64,000 bases of DNA from an uncultured Eubacteriales bacterium (GTDB taxonomy: Bacteria > Bacillota > Clostridia > Oscillospirales > Oscillospiraceae), in the NCBI GenBank assembly GCA_900544705.1, contig UQWH01000001.1, positions 37,113 to 101,112 on the forward strand. The letters are read 5' to 3'. Below are positions 18,939 through 28,462 of the stretch, piece after piece (the stretch's first letter is position 1; each line of letters begins with the position of its first letter). The translations under genes and the position numbers were made by a program. The notes below the pieces were generated by a model. It had not been told where the DNA came from and did no database searches. It saw nothing but the letters and a program-made list of their open reading frames with translations.

Positions 18939-19985
18939 ATGAAAAAAACCTGGCGTCTGGCACTCTGCGCGCTGTGCCTGATCGCGGCGGTCTGGCTGAC
19001 CGCAAGGTATCTGCTGCCCATTGGCCTGCCCTTCCTGCTGGGATGGCTCGTCAGCCGGGCGGCGGAGCCGGCGGTAAAGCGGCTGGCCGGGCGCGGCTGC
19101 CCGCGGTGGCTGGCTTCCTTTTTGTGCGTCACGGGCGTGCTTGCGGTGCTGGCGGGACTTCTGTGGCTGCTGGGGCAGTCGGTCTGCACGGGGCTGACCG
19201 AGCTTGCCTCGCGGCTGCCGGGGTATCTCGCCTCGCTGTCCGCGCCCTTGGCGCGGCTGAAGCGGCGGCTGCTGATCCTCGCCGCGCGCCTGCCCGACGG
19301 CATGGCAGAGGCTGCGGGACAGTGGCTGGAGGGCTTTTTCGCCGGAAGCTCGGGACTGGCCGATTCCGTGTCCGGCTGGCTGCTGCGCTTTGTCACGGGG
19401 ACGCTGACCTCCGTGCCGGAGATCGCGCTGTTTCTGCTGACGGCGCTGCTGTCGGCCTATCTGATCTCGACGGAGCTGCCGCGGCTGTGCGCGGGGCTGG
19501 TGCGTCTGCTGCCGGAGGCGCGGCGCAGCCATCTGGCGGCGCTCTGGGCGCGGCTGAAATCCGCCCTCGGCGGCTATGTCAAGGCGCAGGTACGGCTGAT
19601 GGGCGTGACCTTTCTCATCGTCGCGGCGGGGCTGCTCATTCTGCGGCGGGATTACGCATTGCTGCTGGCCGCGCTCATCGCGGTGGTGGACGCGCTGCCG
19701 GTGTTCGGCGTGGGGACGATCATGGTGCCGTGGGGCGCGCTGACGCTGCTGCGCGGCGACACCTTCACGGGGCTGGGCTTGCTCGCGGTCTACGGCGCGG
19801 CGTCGCTGACGCGGACGTTTCTGGAGCCGCGGTTTCTTGGCAGGCAGATCGGCCTGAGTCCGCTTCTGACGCTGGTGTGCCTGTACGCCGGGTTCCGGCT
19901 GTACGGGATTCTGGGGATGATCCTGCTGCCCGTCGCGGTGATCCTGTGCAAGCAGATCATCGAGCTGCTGGAGCCGGAGAGATAA
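18939..19985 (+). CDS. ytvI: Sporulation integral membrane protein YtvI (AI-2E transporter family)
   Basis: 348 residues from the ATG at 18939, with a strong AAAGGAGG 7 bases upstream. About eight membrane helices lie in the AI-2E/UPF0118 arrangement, with a large loop between the third and fourth helices. The early motif LPIGLPFLLGWLVSRAAEP and the late motif FGVGTIMVPWGALTLL match clostridial YtvI. YtvI is made in the mother cell in Bacillus sporulation; the transport role of AI-2E proteins is uncertain. It is very G+C- and Leu-rich. It is the last gene before the sugar island. Confidence 0.82.
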   Translation: MKKTWRLALCALCLIAAVWLTARYLLPIGLPFLLGWLVSRAAEPAVKRLAGRGCPRWLASFLCVTGVLAVLAGLLWLLGQSVCTGLTELASRLPGYLASLSAPLARLKRRLLILAARLPDGMAEAAGQWLEGFFAGSSGLADSVSGWLLRFVTGTLTSVPEIALFLLTALLSAYLISTELPRLCAGLVRLLPEARRSHLAALWARLKSALGGYVKAQVRLMGVTFLIVAAGLLILRRDYALLLAALIAVVDALPVFGVGTIMVPWGALTLLRGDTFTGLGLLAVYGAASLTRTFLEPRFLGRQIGLSPLLTLVCLYAGFRLYGILGMILLPVAVILCKQIIELLEPER

Positions 19986-20041
19986 TGTATAACAAATTGC
20001 GCAAATTGAAAAGAGCAAAAAAGAAGACATAGCTTGCAGGC

Positions 20042-20131
20042 TCTGGTAGAATGAAGTTACGCCACACCATTCTGAAAGGAAACAGCAAGGGGGGATGTCA
20101 AAGATCCCCCCTGCAATAGATTTCTACCAGA
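20042..20131. repeat. Stem-forming inverted repeat at the left edge of the sugar island
   Basis: TCTGGTAGAA (20042-20051) and TTCTACCAGA (20122-20131) form a perfect 10-bp inverted repeat. Inside it are AGAATG/CATTCT and a G+C hairpin GGGGGGAT/ATCCCCCC. The right arm overlaps the 39-bp island repeat listed next. Between ytvI and kdgK no gene is seen. Confidence 0.55.
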
Positions 20132-20149
20132 CACTGAAGCCAGATTTGT
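20111..20149 (+). repeat. Left copy of a 39-bp inverted repeat flanking the sugar island
   Basis: Compared with the complement of 33279-33317, 32 of 39 bases agree, including the block AATAGATTTC-(T/C)-ACCAGA; most differences are transitions. It lies 77 bases past the kdgK stop codon, exactly where base composition changes. Confidence 0.7.
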
Positions 20150-20226
20150 GTCTAAACCTTGACACTATCGCAATTTTGGTCGCTGCAACGGGCGCTCAAA
20201 TCCTGTATTGTTCGTTTCACCCACAT

Positions 20227-21252
20227 TTATCTCTGCACACGACCGGAGCCGCTGCCGTCAGCCAATGCCTCAACCTCTGCGCAGCTGACAAGGTTAAAGT
20301 CATGCTCAATGCTGTGCTTGAGACAGGAGGCTGCCACGGCAAAGTCGATTGCTTTCTGGCAGTCATAACCGGAAATCAAGCTGTAAATAAGGCCTCCGCC
20401 GAAGCTGTCACCGCCGCCAACGCGATCCACAATGTGAATGCGGTAGGTCTTGGAGAAAAAGGTTTCTTTCCCGTCATAGAGCATACCCGCCCACTCGTTG
20501 TAATTGGCAGAAATGCTACTGCGCAGGGTAATTGCTACCTTTTTGCAGCCAAATCGGTCACAAATTTGTCTGGCCACATCAATGTATCCGTCGCGGTTGA
20601 GCTTACCGCTCTCGATGTCCGTTCCTACGGAGGCAATACCAAAGACATCCTTAGCATCTTCTTCGTTGGCGATACACACATCCACATAGGGCATCAGCTT
20701 GGTCATCACTTCGCCAGCCTTTTCACGGCTCCAGAGCTTCTTGCGATAGTTTAGGTCGCAGGAAACTGTGATACCACGCTGCTGGGCAGTTTTGCAGGCA
20801 TTGAAACAGGCCTCAGCACAATCATCGCTCAATGCTGGAGTAATACCAGTCCAGTGGAACCAATTGGCATTCGAAAAGATCTTGTCCCAGTCGTATTCAC
20901 CAGCCTTTGCCAAAGCCACGGAGCTTCCCGCGCGGTCATAGATGACCTTGGATGCGCGCTGAGACGCACCCTTTTCTATAAAATAGACCCCCAGACGCGG
21001 CCCGCCGCGTAGCAGAAGCGAGGTGTCAACACCATTGCGGCGCAATTCACGCACCGCACAATCGCCAATCTCATGAGCGGGCAGCTTGCTGACAAACGCG
21101 GCATCCAAGCCATAATTTGCTAGGGAGACAGCCACATTGGCCTCACCGCCTGCATAGCTCACTTCATACTTGTCTGCCTGCACCAAACGCAGATATCCTT
21201 CCGGATTCAATCGCATCATGATCTCGCCGAAAGTAACGACTCTCTTAGCCAT
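20227..21252 (-). CDS. kdgK: 2-Keto-3-deoxygluconate kinase (PfkB family)
   Basis: 341 residues from the ATG at 21252 (GAGGAGGTG upstream). Ribokinase/PfkB fold. FGEIMMRL opens the protein, GGEANVAVSLA is the first signature, and the catalytic C-terminal signature is DRVGGGDSFGGGLIYSL (about 285-301) with the base Asp in GGGDSF. It phosphorylates 2-keto-3-deoxygluconate to KDPG, which the aldolase encoded 14 bases upstream splits. The base usual after SF (Ala) is Gly here. Last gene of the minus-strand half of the sugar island. Confidence 0.85.
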   Translation of the reverse strand: MAKRVVTFGEIMMRLNPEGYLRLVQADKYEVSYAGGEANVAVSLANYGLDAAFVSKLPAHEIGDCAVRELRRNGVDTSLLLRGGPRLGVYFIEKGASQRASKVIYDRAGSSVALAKAGEYDWDKIFSNANWFHWTGITPALSDDCAEACFNACKTAQQRGITVSCDLNYRKKLWSREKAGEVMTKLMPYVDVCIANEEDAKDVFGIASVGTDIESGKLNRDGYIDVARQICDRFGCKKVAITLRSSISANYNEWAGMLYDGKETFFSKTYRIHIVDRVGGGDSFGGGLIYSLISGYDCQKAIDFAVAASCLKHSIEHDFNLVSCAEVEALADGSGSGRVQR

Positions 21253-21265
21253 TTCTTGCACCTCC

Positions 21266-21919
21266 TCAAGTCTTTGCCGCAGCGACTGTCCTTTTCGCCG
21301 TTTCTGTCAATGCGGCGTAATCGCCAGCTTCAATCGCCTTTGGGCTCACAAGATTTCCTCCAATTCCAGCACAGACACAGCCGGCAGTAATGAATTCGGA
21401 AACGTTGCTGAAGCTAATACCTCCGGTTGCCACCAAGCGGATGTTGCTTAAAGGAGCGCGAATGGCCTTGATGTAAGCAGAGCCCAAATTGCCTGCGGGA
21501 AAAATCTTTACGAAATCTGCACCGTAATGATGAGCGCATACGGCCTCAGTCGGAGTCATGGCACCGGGGATAGAAACCATTCCCAACTCATTGGTGCGCT
21601 TTATGACCTCGCTATTCATGTTTGGAGAGATAATAAATTCGCCGCCATTTTTCCTAGTGACTTCAACCTGCGTTGTATTCATTACCGTACCGGCGCCGAC
21701 CCTCATCCTGCCGTTAAGCGCTTTGACAATTGCTGCGATTGTCTCCCCCGTCTGCACATCGGTAGTCTTTCCAGTAGCGTCAAAGGTTACCTCCATAAAG
21801 CGAATGCCTCCAGCGTAAAGCGCCTTTGCCGCCCCCACTGCCTGCTCCATTGACAGGCCTCGAGCTATAGCAATAACTCTTTCTTTTTGCATTTCCTGGA
21901 TTATAGCTTCCTTTGTCAT
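21266..21919 (-). CDS. eda: KDPG/KHG aldolase
   Basis: 217 residues. Class I aldolase that splits 2-keto-3-deoxy-6-phosphogluconate into pyruvate and glyceraldehyde 3-phosphate. Glu43 in FMEVTFD, Arg in RVGAGTV (about 73) and the Schiff-base Lys138 in DFVKIFPA are all in place. With kdgK it forms the lower branch of uronate or deoxy-sugar acid degradation. It lies between the AraC regulator and kdgK in the same direction. Confidence 0.92.
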   Translation of the reverse strand: MTKEAIIQEMQKERVIAIARGLSMEQAVGAAKALYAGGIRFMEVTFDATGKTTDVQTGETIAAIVKALNGRMRVGAGTVMNTTQVEVTRKNGGEFIISPNMNSEVIKRTNELGMVSIPGAMTPTEAVCAHHYGADFVKIFPAGNLGSAYIKAIRAPLSNIRLVATGGISFSNVSEFITAGCVCAGIGGNLVSPKAIEAGDYAALTETAKRTVAAAKT

Positions 21920-22025
21920 GAGTATACTCTCTCTTTCTTACGCTTGCATTGATTCTCAAGCTGATATGTCAGTTTGTGCTTTTGTTGTAGATAATCAATC
22001 AAAACAATCAATATTAGAGCCTTAA

Positions 22026-23648
22026 TCAAATTGCCTTCCGACAGACTTTTCTATACTGTGAAGGCGTTATTCCCACGATTTCCTTAAACCGCGTACTGAA
22101 ATAAGTCTGGTTGTTGAAGCCAACCAGCTCTGTAACTTCTGTAACCTTTGCATCCGGATTTTCTAACAGCTTTTTTGCCTTGTCTATACGCAGTTTAGAA
22201 AGATACTCCATAAATGTAACACCCTTACAGCGAGAGAAAAGATTGCTCAAGTAAGGAAGAGTAAACCCAAAGTATGCCGCTACCTTGCTGAACGAGAGCG
22301 TCGGATCTGCATAGTTAATATTGATATATGCGCATATACGTTCCACTGCAAAGGCCGGAGCTGTAGAGTTCGTCTTGTGAATCTTTTCCGCAATACTCAG
22401 TAAAATCTGCTCTACTCCGTTGAGCATCTTCTTCAGATTGGATTCCTCAAGGACACAACGGAGTTCCTTTTCCACATCAAACAGGAAGTCATCATCCTCG
22501 CAGTACTTACGAAAAACCAAGCTAGCCTGGAATACTAATGACTCCAAGTAACGAAATAGATATGAATTTGGTATCATCTCCCCCATTGCGGCAAAGGATT
22601 GCTCAATCATATAGGAGAGCTCCTCACTATCCCCCTGAATAATATAGTTCCTCAGATCCTCTGCCATTTGAGGAGAAAACACTTTAGCATATTCTCCAAT
22701 GTCTCGGATTTTTTTATAGTAAAGGATAGATTCCGTCTCCAGTCGGGATTTGAACATGATGGCCTTATTGGCTTCTATATAGGACGTTGGAAGTGCAGAA
22801 AACCCGAAGCAAAGATCTCCAACGCCAATAACCAAGCGATCTTTGCACCATTCCAGCGGAATGGCAAGAATTCTCCGGAACAAATCGTTTGCACGCCTGT
22901 TCACACCAGCAGGAGACACATCAGATACAACCATGCCTATCGTGCAGTAATCAATCCGGAATGTGATGGAATCCACAGTCTTGGCAATTTGGCGACACAT
23001 CTCGTGGAACTCCAAAAACTTACGAAGCATTTGACCAGTGTTGATTTCAGAAAAGAAGTTATCTTCTACACGAAGGACAGCCACCACGTGATATAAACGC
23101 GACATATCAAAGAGTAAATCACTATTTGTCCGGAACTCAGATGAATTGGCATTGTCCAATATAATACGCGGTGCAAGGCGCTCCCAGCATTGGAGAGCTA
23201 TGAGCGCCGACTGCTCATCATCACCTTCCCCTTGCATAAAAGGCTGCCGGAGACTCTGTCTATCCGTAAGTATTGAAGATAGGAGCTCCAACAAGAAATT
23301 CATGTCAAAAAAACCGCACTCCTTAGGCAGTTGTATTTGCACAGGAGTTCCATCTGATGCCTCTGATGCAGCTTTAAAATCAATCTCAACAACCACTGCC
23401 TGAGATAAGTTACCTTTTACTGGGTTGCATCCCTTATCTCGAAAAAGCAACTGCACCGGGAAGTCTCGTTCCCTTTGTTGCAGCCATTTGGGTTCATCTG
23501 TACAGAAAAATATCCTCCAATGTTTTTCCGGTGCAGAAACCGCTTGACATAGTAGCTTTGCCCTCGCCAGATTTCCACTGCTGAATAACACAACGAGCTC
23601 GTCTCTCACAATATCTGCCTTCCCCGTCCATAAAGCTGAAATGAACAT
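22026..23648 (-). CDS. AraC-family transcriptional regulator with long N-terminal region
   Basis: 540 residues. The C-terminal 100 residues carry the two AraC helix-turn-helices: SFSKVAAYFGFTLPYLSNLF and VTEVTELVGFNNQTYFSTRF, followed by KEIVGITPSQYRK. The first 430 residues have no clear AraC sugar-binding cupin. They contain long helical stretches and resemble the large YesN-type or GGDEF-less sensory regions of Firmicutes regulators. There is no membrane helix, so it is probably cytosolic. It is placed between the transporter operon and eda-kdgK, consistent with local control of the island. The ATG has only a weak binding site. Confidence 0.85.
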   Translation of the reverse strand: MFISALWTGKADIVRDELVVLFSSGNLARAKLLCQAVSAPEKHWRIFFCTDEPKWLQQRERDFPVQLLFRDKGCNPVKGNLSQAVVVEIDFKAASEASDGTPVQIQLPKECGFFDMNFLLELLSSILTDRQSLRQPFMQGEGDDEQSALIALQCWERLAPRIILDNANSSEFRTNSDLLFDMSRLYHVVAVLRVEDNFFSEINTGQMLRKFLEFHEMCRQIAKTVDSITFRIDYCTIGMVVSDVSPAGVNRRANDLFRRILAIPLEWCKDRLVIGVGDLCFGFSALPTSYIEANKAIMFKSRLETESILYYKKIRDIGEYAKVFSPQMAEDLRNYIIQGDSEELSYMIEQSFAAMGEMIPNSYLFRYLESLVFQASLVFRKYCEDDDFLFDVEKELRCVLEESNLKKMLNGVEQILLSIAEKIHKTNSTAPAFAVERICAYININYADPTLSFSKVAAYFGFTLPYLSNLFSRCKGVTFMEYLSKLRIDKAKKLLENPDAKVTEVTELVGFNNQTYFSTRFKEIVGITPSQYRKVCRKAI

Positions 23649-23772
23649 TTATCGGCTCTATTGTAAAGCCGGTAAATTCGCCTAAAAATACCCAGTGCTA
23701 GCGTCCCTCGTAAACTAGATATTCCCATGTCGTTGCTATAAATACCGCATAATAAGGCTCCTATATCTTTCC

Positions 23773-23809
23773 GGACTCCACCCGGCGCTTGAAGCGCTGG
23801 GTGGAGTCC
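23773..23809. terminator. Long perfect hairpin between the ABC operon and the AraC gene
   Basis: GGACTCCACCC with its complement, plus an inner AGCGCTT pairing, makes a near-continuous hairpin. No U-tract follows on either strand, so it may be an RNA processing or stabilising structure that separates transporter from regulator expression. Confidence 0.5.
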
Positions 23810-23823
23810 AAATCGCTACAGAT

Positions 23824-24831
23824 TTATCCTTTTCTCTGAGCCACAGCCTTGTTCTGTTTGATTGCTCTGGACCGTCTGGGACTGGACTGGGCAATAATGA
23901 TGATGAGCACCAGCGTCCCTAGAATCACATCCTGCCACCAAGAGCTCAAGTTTCCCTCCAAGTTCAGGATATTATTGATTACGCTTAGAGTAATAATCCC
24001 CATGAACGTGCCACGCATTGTGCCCCAGCCGCCGGTCAACAGGGTGCCACCCATTACTACAGCGGCAATGGCATCGGTTTCATAGCCAATGCCCGAGGTC
24101 GGCTGACCGCTACCCAGTCTGGCGCAGAGGACAATACCTGCGAGAGCCGCTAGACCACCGGAAATAATGTATGCAATCACGGTATTTTTATCAACACGTG
24201 CTCCCATCATTTTGGCAGCTTCCTTATTGCCTCCAATCGCATAAATACATCTTCCGTAGGAAGTGTAGGTTAGGATAAAACCCGTAACCAGCATCACGAC
24301 CAAAAAGATGATGACCTGTACGGGCACAACGCCAAAAATTTTGCCACTGCCGATAAATGTAAACGCCTCATTTGTCTTGTCTACCGTAACGTTTTTGCTC
24401 TCCGATAGCACATGGGTCAAACCTCTGGCAAAAAACTGGGTAGAAAGAGTGGCAATAAACGCGTTCATGTCCAACTTGACAATCAGAATTCCGCTGATAA
24501 ATCCCACTGTCATGCCAATAAAAATGGGAAGGAGCACTGCAACCAGTAAAGAAGAGGAATTAATGAGCTGGGCAGATGTCACTGCTGCCAAAGCAGCTAC
24601 AGAACCAACAGACAAGTCAATGCCACCAAGTACAATGACAAGCATCATCCCCACGGAAATAATCCCGTTAATAGAGGATTGTACCAAAATGTTGGAAATA
24701 TTTCTAATTGTTAAAAAGCCATCATAACGTACAGTTGCAACAGCTAGCAACAATACCAAGGCGACAAGGCTCTTATTCTGCGAAAGAATATTCAGAACCT
24801 TTCTTCTTTTCATCAGGTTCATCCCTCTCAC
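23824..24831 (-). CDS. Sugar ABC transporter permease, RbsC family (second copy)
   Basis: 335 residues, about ten membrane helices. The family motifs GGIDLSVGSVAALAAV (about 69-84) and GGTLLTGGWGTMRGT (about 256-270) are present. The start overlaps the preceding permease gene by four bases (GTGA); ATGs at 24822 and 24813 are alternatives. Two different RbsC-type permeases in tandem suggest a heterodimeric channel, as in several CUT2 transporters. Confidence 0.9.
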   Translation of the reverse strand: MRGMNLMKRRKVLNILSQNKSLVALVLLLAVATVRYDGFLTIRNISNILVQSSINGIISVGMMLVIVLGGIDLSVGSVAALAAVTSAQLINSSSLLVAVLLPIFIGMTVGFISGILIVKLDMNAFIATLSTQFFARGLTHVLSESKNVTVDKTNEAFTFIGSGKIFGVVPVQVIIFLVVMLVTGFILTYTSYGRCIYAIGGNKEAAKMMGARVDKNTVIAYIISGGLAALAGIVLCARLGSGQPTSGIGYETDAIAAVVMGGTLLTGGWGTMRGTFMGIITLSVINNILNLEGNLSSWWQDVILGTLVLIIIIAQSSPRRSRAIKQNKAVAQRKG

Positions 24832-25805
24832 CCCCTGTTTTTCAGTTGGTTAGATACCTTCTGTAGGAAGATTGCCAACACAACCACGCCAGCTTTGAGA
24901 ATCAACGAGTACTCAAACTGGATATTGTTCATGTTAACCATTATAGTAATGATTCGCATAATAAGCACGCCCAGCATAGTGCCAACGACTTTTACCTTAC
25001 CTCCTGAAATGGGCGTACCTCCAATGACGGTGGCAGCAATAGCGTCCAGCTCAATATCAAGGCCAATTTTACTGGGATCACAGACACCCAAGCGCATAAC
25101 TTCGACAGTGCCCGCCATACCAGCGGTAATGCCACAAATCGCGTAAATACCAATCATCAGCTTCAGAGGGCTAATACCGGAAATGTGGGCAGCAACTGAG
25201 TTGTCGCCAAAGGCCTGCACATATGTGCCAAACCGAACTTTTTCCATTAAAAGATAGGTTGCAATCACGATGGCCAGTGAGAAGAAGAACAAGAGAGGTA
25301 CTTGTCCGCCAATGCGCACGTATGACAATTCAGTAAACCCAGGTGCAGAAATAGAAACATATCTACCGCCATTAAGAATTAACGCCACACCTCGCGTGAT
25401 AAAAGAAATGCTCAGCGTCGCAATCATAGGCTGCAGATTAAATTTGGAAATCAGAAAACCGCTGGCACCGCCCACAAGGGCAATGACAAAGTAAGCCGCC
25501 AGCATACCTACAAAAAGGTTGACCTCATTGGTCATAATACAAAGGACCATGGAAAAAAGCGCCATCATGGAACCCATGCTGACGTTAATACCCCCCGAAG
25601 AAATTGCCACCGACATGCCACAACTGATGAACATGGAAGTACAGCTTTGTATAATGATGTTCCACATGGTCGAAGCAGAGAAGAAGTTCTTAGTAAAAAT
25701 ACAGTTTACAATCAGCAGGAACGCCAACATTATTGCGGCGCTGTGGTTAATAACCTTTACAAGGGTTTTTTTGCTGCTCATACCGTGCAACGTTGCTTGG
25801 CTCAT
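24828..25805 (-). CDS. Sugar ABC transporter permease, RbsC family (first copy)
   Basis: 325 residues, about nine membrane helices. The motifs SSGGINVSMGSMMALFS (about 65-81) and GGTPISGGKVKVVGT (about 263) match the CUT2 permease family. It overlaps the ATPase gene by ATGA, and AAAGGAG lies upstream of the start. It works with the neighbouring permease, ATPase and binding protein as one importer for a monosaccharide-sized substrate. Confidence 0.9.
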   Translation of the reverse strand: MSQATLHGMSSKKTLVKVINHSAAIMLAFLLIVNCIFTKNFFSASTMWNIIIQSCTSMFISCGMSVAISSGGINVSMGSMMALFSMVLCIMTNEVNLFVGMLAAYFVIALVGGASGFLISKFNLQPMIATLSISFITRGVALILNGGRYVSISAPGFTELSYVRIGGQVPLLFFFSLAIVIATYLLMEKVRFGTYVQAFGDNSVAAHISGISPLKLMIGIYAICGITAGMAGTVEVMRLGVCDPSKIGLDIELDAIAATVIGGTPISGGKVKVVGTMLGVLIMRIITIMVNMNNIQFEYSLILKAGVVVLAIFLQKVSNQLKNRG

Positions 25806-27346
25806 GTTTGTTCTGCTCCTTTCGCCGAAGGGGGAGTCTCTGTTCGACCGATGTCAGCAGAGGCAATGACTCGAATGATGGCCTCCTCCGAAACATTCTT
25901 TCCTTCCAATTCACCTACGGTATTCCCGTCGTGAATGACGACAACCCGGTCGCAATTATGCACCAGCTCCGTCAATTCGGAAGAAATTAGAAGTACGCTG
26001 ATGCCGTTGTTGGCAAACTCGCGGATCAGCTCTTCGATTTCAGCCTTGGCTCCTACATCAATACCACGGGTGGGTTCATCAAAAATGACCAGTTTCGGAT
26101 TATTGCACAGCCAACGGGCAATCAAAACCTTCTGTTGGTTGCCGCCAGAGAGATTCTTTATTTTCTGCTCTACGCCGGGCGTTTTGACTCGAAGTTTTTG
26201 CACATAATCTTCCGCAATTTCCCGCTGCTTTTTCTCGTTCAAAAAGCCAAAGGAGGACAACGCCTTTAAAGTGGTCAGTGTTGTGTTCTCCTTAACGCTC
26301 ATGTTGGGGATAATGCCTTCTTCCCGCCGGTTTTCAGTCACAAAAGCCAAGCCTGCACGGATAGCATCTTGCGTATCTTTCGGCGCAAAGGGTTTACCCT
26401 CAAAGGTCATGGATCCGCCCTGCAGACTGTCACATCCAAAGATAACGCGTGCCGTTTCCGTTCGTCCGGCACCCAAAAGACCAGCCAGACCAAGAATTTC
26501 TCCTCTCCGCACACCAAAGGAAATATTGCGAAGTTTTGGCCAACAGGACAAGTTTTTTACCTGGAGCATATACTCATTAGAAATCTTTCGGGTCCCGTCA
26601 CGCCGCCCAATACTCTTTTTGCTCGAACCAATCATCAACTCAACAAGTTCCAGCTTTGTCAGCGACGATGTCGGATACATTCCAACAAATTTTCCGTCTT
26701 TCAGAACTGTAATCCGAGAAGTGAGCTGGAAGATTTCATCCATGCGATGTGTGATAAAAATCGCAGAAATTCCTTGAGACTGTAGTCTACGTACTGCAGC
26801 AAAGAGCTTCTCAACCTCATATGTATCCAAAGAAGAAGTTGGCTCATCCATCACCAGCAGCTTCACGTTGCAGTTCAGCGCTCGGGCGATTGCTACCATT
26901 TGTTGTGTGGCAGCGCCTAAGGTATTGATGGGCACAGTCACGTCTACATCAACACCCAGTTGTTCCATCAATTTTGCGGCACGCTGATACATCTCTTTGC
27001 GATCAATGGCAATGCCATGTTTCTGATAGCGTCCGAGGCAAATATTCTCTGCAACACTCAAATATGGAATCATGTTCAGCTCTTGGTAAATGGTACTAAT
27101 TCCCAGACGCTGGGCATCGATGGCAGTTTTCGGTTCAAACGGTTTCCCGTCAAACTCAATTTCGCCACCGTCTTTGGCGTATATGCCCGTCAAGATTTTG
27201 ATAAGCGTCGATTTACCGGCGCCGTTTTCTCCGACCAGTGCATGTATTTCTCCATAGCCAACATGCAACTGGACATCATCCAGTGCAGTGACCCCCGGAA
27301 ATGATTTGCAAATATGTTCCATCGATAATAAGACTTTATCTTTCAT
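25802..27346 (-). CDS. Sugar ABC transporter ATP-binding protein, RbsA family
   Basis: 514 residues from the ATG at 27346; an in-frame extension to 27412 lacks a site. Two fused nucleotide-binding domains. The first has a full Walker [10 protein letters not shown] (about 39-47) and a Walker [13 protein letters not shown]. The second has a degenerate loop GAGRTE in place of GKST but retains LSGGNQQK and [11 protein letters not shown]. This asymmetry is normal for RbsA-type CUT2 ATPases. It couples ATP hydrolysis to the two permeases encoded downstream. Confidence 0.93.
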   Translation of the reverse strand: MKDKVLLSMEHICKSFPGVTALDDVQLHVGYGEIHALVGENGAGKSTLIKILTGIYAKDGGEIEFDGKPFEPKTAIDAQRLGISTIYQELNMIPYLSVAENICLGRYQKHGIAIDRKEMYQRAAKLMEQLGVDVDVTVPINTLGAATQQMVAIARALNCNVKLLVMDEPTSSLDTYEVEKLFAAVRRLQSQGISAIFITHRMDEIFQLTSRITVLKDGKFVGMYPTSSLTKLELVELMIGSSKKSIGRRDGTRKISNEYMLQVKNLSCWPKLRNISFGVRRGEILGLAGLLGAGRTETARVIFGCDSLQGGSMTFEGKPFAPKDTQDAIRAGLAFVTENRREEGIIPNMSVKENTTLTTLKALSSFGFLNEKKQREIAEDYVQKLRVKTPGVEQKIKNLSGGNQQKVLIARWLCNNPKLVIFDEPTRGIDVGAKAEIEELIREFANNGISVLLISSELTELVHNCDRVVVIHDGNTVGELEGKNVSEEAIIRVIASADIGRTETPPSAKGAEQT

Positions 27347-27469
27347 GGATTCTCTTTCCCGCCTTGATATCTTCTTATAAATCCGGGCATATCCACATAT
27401 TACACTGTACAATACGAGATATGCCCGGATTTTGGATAATTATAACTTATATAGTCGTATGAATTCTAA

Positions 27470-28462
27470 TTAGAACGCCTTCTCCAGTTCGGCCACGGCA
27501 TTGGAGCTGTCAATCAGATAGTCAGCGGTGGGCAGCTCGGTCTCGATCTTCTCTCCAGCAAGGTAAGCTTCAACAGCGTCAAATACGATCTCGCCCATAT
27601 AAGGATTGCAGCTAACAACGGCGCCCATATCGCCATCGATCACGGCCTGAACAGCTTCCTTCTGTGCGTCGATACCGATAACAACGACGCCTTCTTTCCC
27701 TGAACCGTCAACGGGAATACCCGCGGCCTTCAGAGCAGCCACAGCACCCAGAGCCATCTCGCTGTTGTGGCAGTAGACCACGTCGAACTCGCCGCCGGTG
27801 GCGTGAATGATGTTGGTCATAACGTCCTGCGCCTTGGAGCGGGACCAGTCTGCAGGCTGGCTGGCAATGACTTCGATGCCACCCTTCGTAGAGACAGTAT
27901 CCAAGAAGCCTTCGCCACGCTGGCCAGAGCCGATGTCGCCAACGATACCGGTAAGCTCAACAACCTTGCAGGCATCGCCAAAGGTATCCAGCACGAACTG
28001 GCCGGCTAACTCTCCTTCGAAGACGCAGTCGGCGGTAATCATGGTAACAAAGTCCACCCCGACTTCGCCGGTGGTCTTGTCGGCAACCAAGAAGACGGGA
28101 ATGCCAGCCTCACGGGCAGCCTTATACACAGCCTGATAGCCGTCGCCTTCCACAGGAGACATGAGTAGCAGATCCACATTTTGAGCAATCAGGTCTTCGC
28201 AGTCAGCGATCTGCTTCTCAGTGTTGCTTCGCGCGTCAGTTACAATCAGCTTTATGCCGCGCTTGGCCGCCTCAGCCTTCATGTCCTCGGTCTCAGTGAT
28301 GCGCCAAGCATCTTCCGTGGTTTTCTGGGCATAGCCAATTACCAGCTTACCATCATCTTCATTGGGTGTCGAAGGGGACTTGGTTCCGTCGCCACATGCG
28401 GTCAAGGAAAAAAGAAGTGCAATAGCGCAGATAATTGCCATCAGCTGGGTCAGTTTTTTCAT
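27470..28462 (-). CDS. Sugar-binding lipoprotein of a CUT2 ABC importer
   Basis: 330 residues. A lipoprotein signal ends LTAC (Cys22), then a periplasmic-binding-protein type 1 (RbsB-like) fold opening with KLVIGYAQKTTEDAW. The motifs LLLMSPVEGDGYQAV and VVVIGIDAQKEAVQAV are family-typical; Asp, Arg and Trp residues around residues 55-90 would contact sugar. The start has AAGGAGG 8 bases upstream. It is the first gene of the importer operon, 123 bases before the ATPase gene. Its G+C is higher than its neighbours. The ligand cannot be read from sequence. Confidence 0.92.
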   Translation of the reverse strand: MKKLTQLMAIICAIALLFSLTACGDGTKSPSTPNEDDGKLVIGYAQKTTEDAWRITETEDMKAEAAKRGIKLIVTDARSNTEKQIADCEDLIAQNVDLLLMSPVEGDGYQAVYKAAREAGIPVFLVADKTTGEVGVDFVTMITADCVFEGELAGQFVLDTFGDACKVVELTGIVGDIGSGQRGEGFLDTVSTKGGIEVIASQPADWSRSKAQDVMTNIIHATGGEFDVVYCHNSEMALGAVAALKAAGIPVDGSGKEGVVVIGIDAQKEAVQAVIDGDMGAVVSCNPYMGEIVFDAVEAYLAGEKIETELPTADYLIDSSNAVAELEKAF

